Assembly: GCA_015487825.1 (NCBI GenBank)
Contig: WFOZ01000209.1
Span: 1-8,380 of the forward strand
Direction of reading: 5' to 3'
DNA length: 8,380 nt
DNA from: Planctomycetaceae bacterium
Lineage (GTDB): Bacteria > Planctomycetota > Planctomycetia > Planctomycetales > Planctomycetaceae
Shown: one piece after another, positions 6,754 through 8,380 of the stretch
How positions within the stretch are numbered: the first letter of the stretch is position 1
Layout of the letters: each line of letters begins with the position of its first letter
Made by a program: the position numbers and the translations under genes
Notes under the pieces: generated by a model
Database searches by the model: none
What the model saw: only the letters and a program-made list of their open reading frames with translations
Told to the model about the DNA's origin: nothing

Positions 6754-8380
6754 GTGGTTGGATGGAGCCAGCAATCAGGCAGGAAGCGGTCACGCAAATC
6801 TCATAAGTCATCCGGTACGTCTCGCTCTTCGTTTCGTTCCGGATCATCTTCGAAACGCGGCCTGCTGGATTACCTTGATATCACTATCGATATTTCACTT
6901 TACACGACAATCCTGCTTGTCCTGCTCTGCTTTGCCGGCCGGACGGCATCGGGGCAGTTTATTTTACTTCTCGGGACATCGCTGACCGCCTGTCTGTGGT
7001 TTCTTCGCCGGGGATTCGGTTCGAACTACGCCTGGAAATGGACCGGGCTGGAACCCGTTTTTCTTCTGGCTGTGGGATTATTTCTCTTCCAGTTAACGCC
7101 AATTTCTGACAGCCTGATAAACACGGTTTCTCCCAATCTGCAATCGTACCTGGGACAAGATTTGCCTGCCGGGAGTATTCCTTCGGCTCATTTTTCCAGC
7201 AGATGGAATTTTGTCTCTCTGGCCCCGCGCGAGACGAGACTTTCTCTGGTGGCTATTGTTTGCGTTATCGTTCTTTTTTTGATTATGGTGCAACAATTTC
7301 AAGATCGCGAGAAAGCCAGACGCATCGTCCTCTCTGCAGGAGTTCTCTCTGCTTTCTATTCAGTTTTCGGTATTGTGCAGTACGTATTTAGCAATAATAA
7401 ATTCTTCTGGGTTTACGAGCATCCCTATACGGGAACTTCAGCCTATTCGAAAGGGTCATTTACAAACGCGAATCACTTCGCCGGATTCCTTGCACTTTCG
7501 CTGGGGCCGATACTGGCATGGACACTCTGTCGCCGTGTGAAAAAGCTGGCACAAAAAGACGCCTGGCAGTCAGAATCTCAATCGGATTGGCATCTGCTTG
7601 CCGGCGGAGTTGCAATCGTCGCACTCCTGATCGGAATTGTGCTGACTTCCTCTCGCGGGGGAATGCTGCTTTGCGGAGTTGGAATCTGTGTGACTCTCTT
7701 TTTTATTATCATCAAAAAAATGGCTGACAGCCGCTTACCGGTTTTGCTTTCCCTGGGAGCGATCATTTCGTTAGCAGGAATTTCTGTTGTAGGTGATCAG
7801 GTCTTTCAGAAAAATGCGGAAGAGCTTGTCAGTGGAGATCTCAGCAAGCTGGATCATAAAAATGCACGTAGCTTTATCTGGGCCTCGAACATCAACGCCT
7901 GGAAACAATTCCCCTGGCTGGGGACAGGCCTGGGAACGCATGAAGATGTCATTCCCGCCTTTCATATCAGCGATGCCGGAAGGATGAATTATACTCATGC
8001 CGAAAACAGTTATCTGCAAATAGGCACAGAAACAGGTCTGGCGGGCTGGTTGCTGCTGGCGGCTTCGTTTGTAATGATTTTCAGAGCACTGTTTCTCAAA
8101 ATTCGATCTGCCAAACCGGAACGTTCTGATACACCTTACTATGCCGGAATCGCAGGAAGTTTTTCTGTTTTTCTGGTTCATGGATGCTACGATTTTGCCT
8201 GGTATGCCCCCGCCTACATCTTGATTCTGGGGCTTTATCTGGCTTTCCTGTTTTCAAGCCAGGACGATCCGATAAAAACAGAACCGAGTGCCAGGCAATG
8301 GAATTATCCACCACTTATTTTTGCAGCCCTGGCTGTGACGGCAGGTATTCTTGCATCGCGATGGGTCATGCCGGCTGCCA
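6754..8380 (+). CDS. O-antigen ligase/polymerase family membrane protein (Wzy_C), 3' end outside window
   Basis: The frame is open from the stop at 6739 to the window end; from GTG 6754 it gives 542 residues, incomplete. The first 36 residues are a Ser- and Arg/Lys-rich tail, followed by about 13 predicted membrane segments (roughly 48-64, 67-84, 101-115, 164-181, 191-211, 241-254, 281-297, 302-322, 329-345, 429-448, 463-479, 483-504 and 519-538). Family signatures are NANHFAGFL (238-246), TSSRGGM with R301, and a large periplasmic loop (about 346-428). The loop carries GTGLGTHED (390-398) and THAENSYLQIGTETGLAG with H415. In WaaL/Wzy-type enzymes an Arg and a His of this kind handle the lipid-linked pyrophosphate donor, so the likely role is polymerising or attaching undecaprenyl-linked glycans at the outer face of the inner membrane. 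Ligase and polymerase cannot be told apart from sequence; the neighbouring export and chain-length genes favour a Wzy-type role. It is probably co-transcribed with the kinase gene 55 bp upstream. A C-terminal extension may lie beyond the window. Confidence 0.88.
   Translation, partial: MVGWSQQSGRKRSRKSHKSSGTSRSSFRSGSSSKRGLLDYLDITIDISLYTTILLVLLCFAGRTASGQFILLLGTSLTACLWFLRRGFGSNYAWKWTGLEPVFLLAVGLFLFQLTPISDSLINTVSPNLQSYLGQDLPAGSIPSAHFSSRWNFVSLAPRETRLSLVAIVCVIVLFLIMVQQFQDREKARRIVLSAGVLSAFYSVFGIVQYVFSNNKFFWVYEHPYTGTSAYSKGSFTNANHFAGFLALSLGPILAWTLCRRVKKLAQKDAWQSESQSDWHLLAGGVAIVALLIGIVLTSSRGGMLLCGVGICVTLFFIIIKKMADSRLPVLLSLGAIISLAGISVVGDQVFQKNAEELVSGDLSKLDHKNARSFIWASNINAWKQFPWLGTGLGTHEDVIPAFHISDAGRMNYTHAENSYLQIGTETGLAGWLLLAASFVMIFRALFLKIRSAKPERSDTPYYAGIAGSFSVFLVHGCYDFAWYAPAYILILGLYLAFLFSSQDDPIKTEPSARQWNYPPLIFAALAVTAGILASRWVMPAA

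Noticed and set aside
6520..6774. Minus-strand frame with a His/Arg/Ser/Asn-rich repeat resembling a metal-binding tract
   Set aside because: The repeat is simply the reverse complement of the Tyr-Gly codons of the kinase tail.
7771..8181. 136-codon minus-strand frame opposite the ligase gene
   Set aside because: It lies wholly antisense to a well-supported membrane protein gene with clear family motifs, and its translation shows no coherent domain.
1..8380. CRISPR arrays, tRNA/rRNA genes, insertion sequences, phage or toxin-antitoxin genes
   Set aside because: No direct-repeat arrays, cloverleaf-like segments, transposase motifs or terminal inverted repeats were seen; nearly all sequence is taken up by five envelope genes.

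Overview
The window looks like the chromosome of a planctomycete, probably a Gimesia- or Rubinisphaera-like member of the Planctomycetales. This is inferred from protein style: a ceramidase-like hydrolase, a planctomycete-type MMPL transporter, an SLBB export lipoprotein and a fused chain-length regulator/tyrosine autokinase. G+C is close to 50% by eye, Shine-Dalgarno (SD) sites are weak or absent at several starts, and all genes lie on the + strand. No homology search could be run, so the lineage is a judgement.

Region 1 (1-2721) is a lipid-flavoured pair. The first gene is the 3' end of a neutral/alkaline ceramidase-like hydrolase (3-431, 5' end outside the window). It is followed after 34 bp by a complete 751-residue MMPL/RND-type transporter with two half-molecules and about 12 membrane segments (466-2721).

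Region 2 (2722-3111) is a 390-bp gene-free stretch. It holds a plausible sigma70-type promoter (2785-2814) and a 10-bp imperfect inverted repeat (2935-2979), so the next operon may have a long structured leader.

Region 3 (3112-8380) is the start of an exopolysaccharide/capsule operon. In order it has an outer-membrane polysaccharide export lipoprotein with Poly_export and SLBB domains (3112-4311), a GumC/Wzc-like inner-membrane chain-length regulator fused to a BY-kinase with a (Tyr-Gly)7 tail (4380-6698), and an O-antigen ligase/polymerase-family membrane protein (6754 to beyond the window end). The spacers are 68 and 55 bp, and each contains a perfect 6-bp inverted repeat. Together the proteins give the periplasmic and outer-membrane part of a Wzy-type pathway: polymerisation or ligation, length control with phosphorylation, and export. 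Glycosyltransferases and a flippase are not seen and would be expected outside the window.

Nothing here is clearly a new system. The most checkable oddities are a G8 homopolymer in the export gene, where loss or gain of one G brings an early stop, and a hexanucleotide repeat in the kinase gene that sets the number of tail tyrosines. Both would make polysaccharide output adjustable by replication slippage. A third is an MMPL transporter whose first half lacks the usual TM4 acidic residue.
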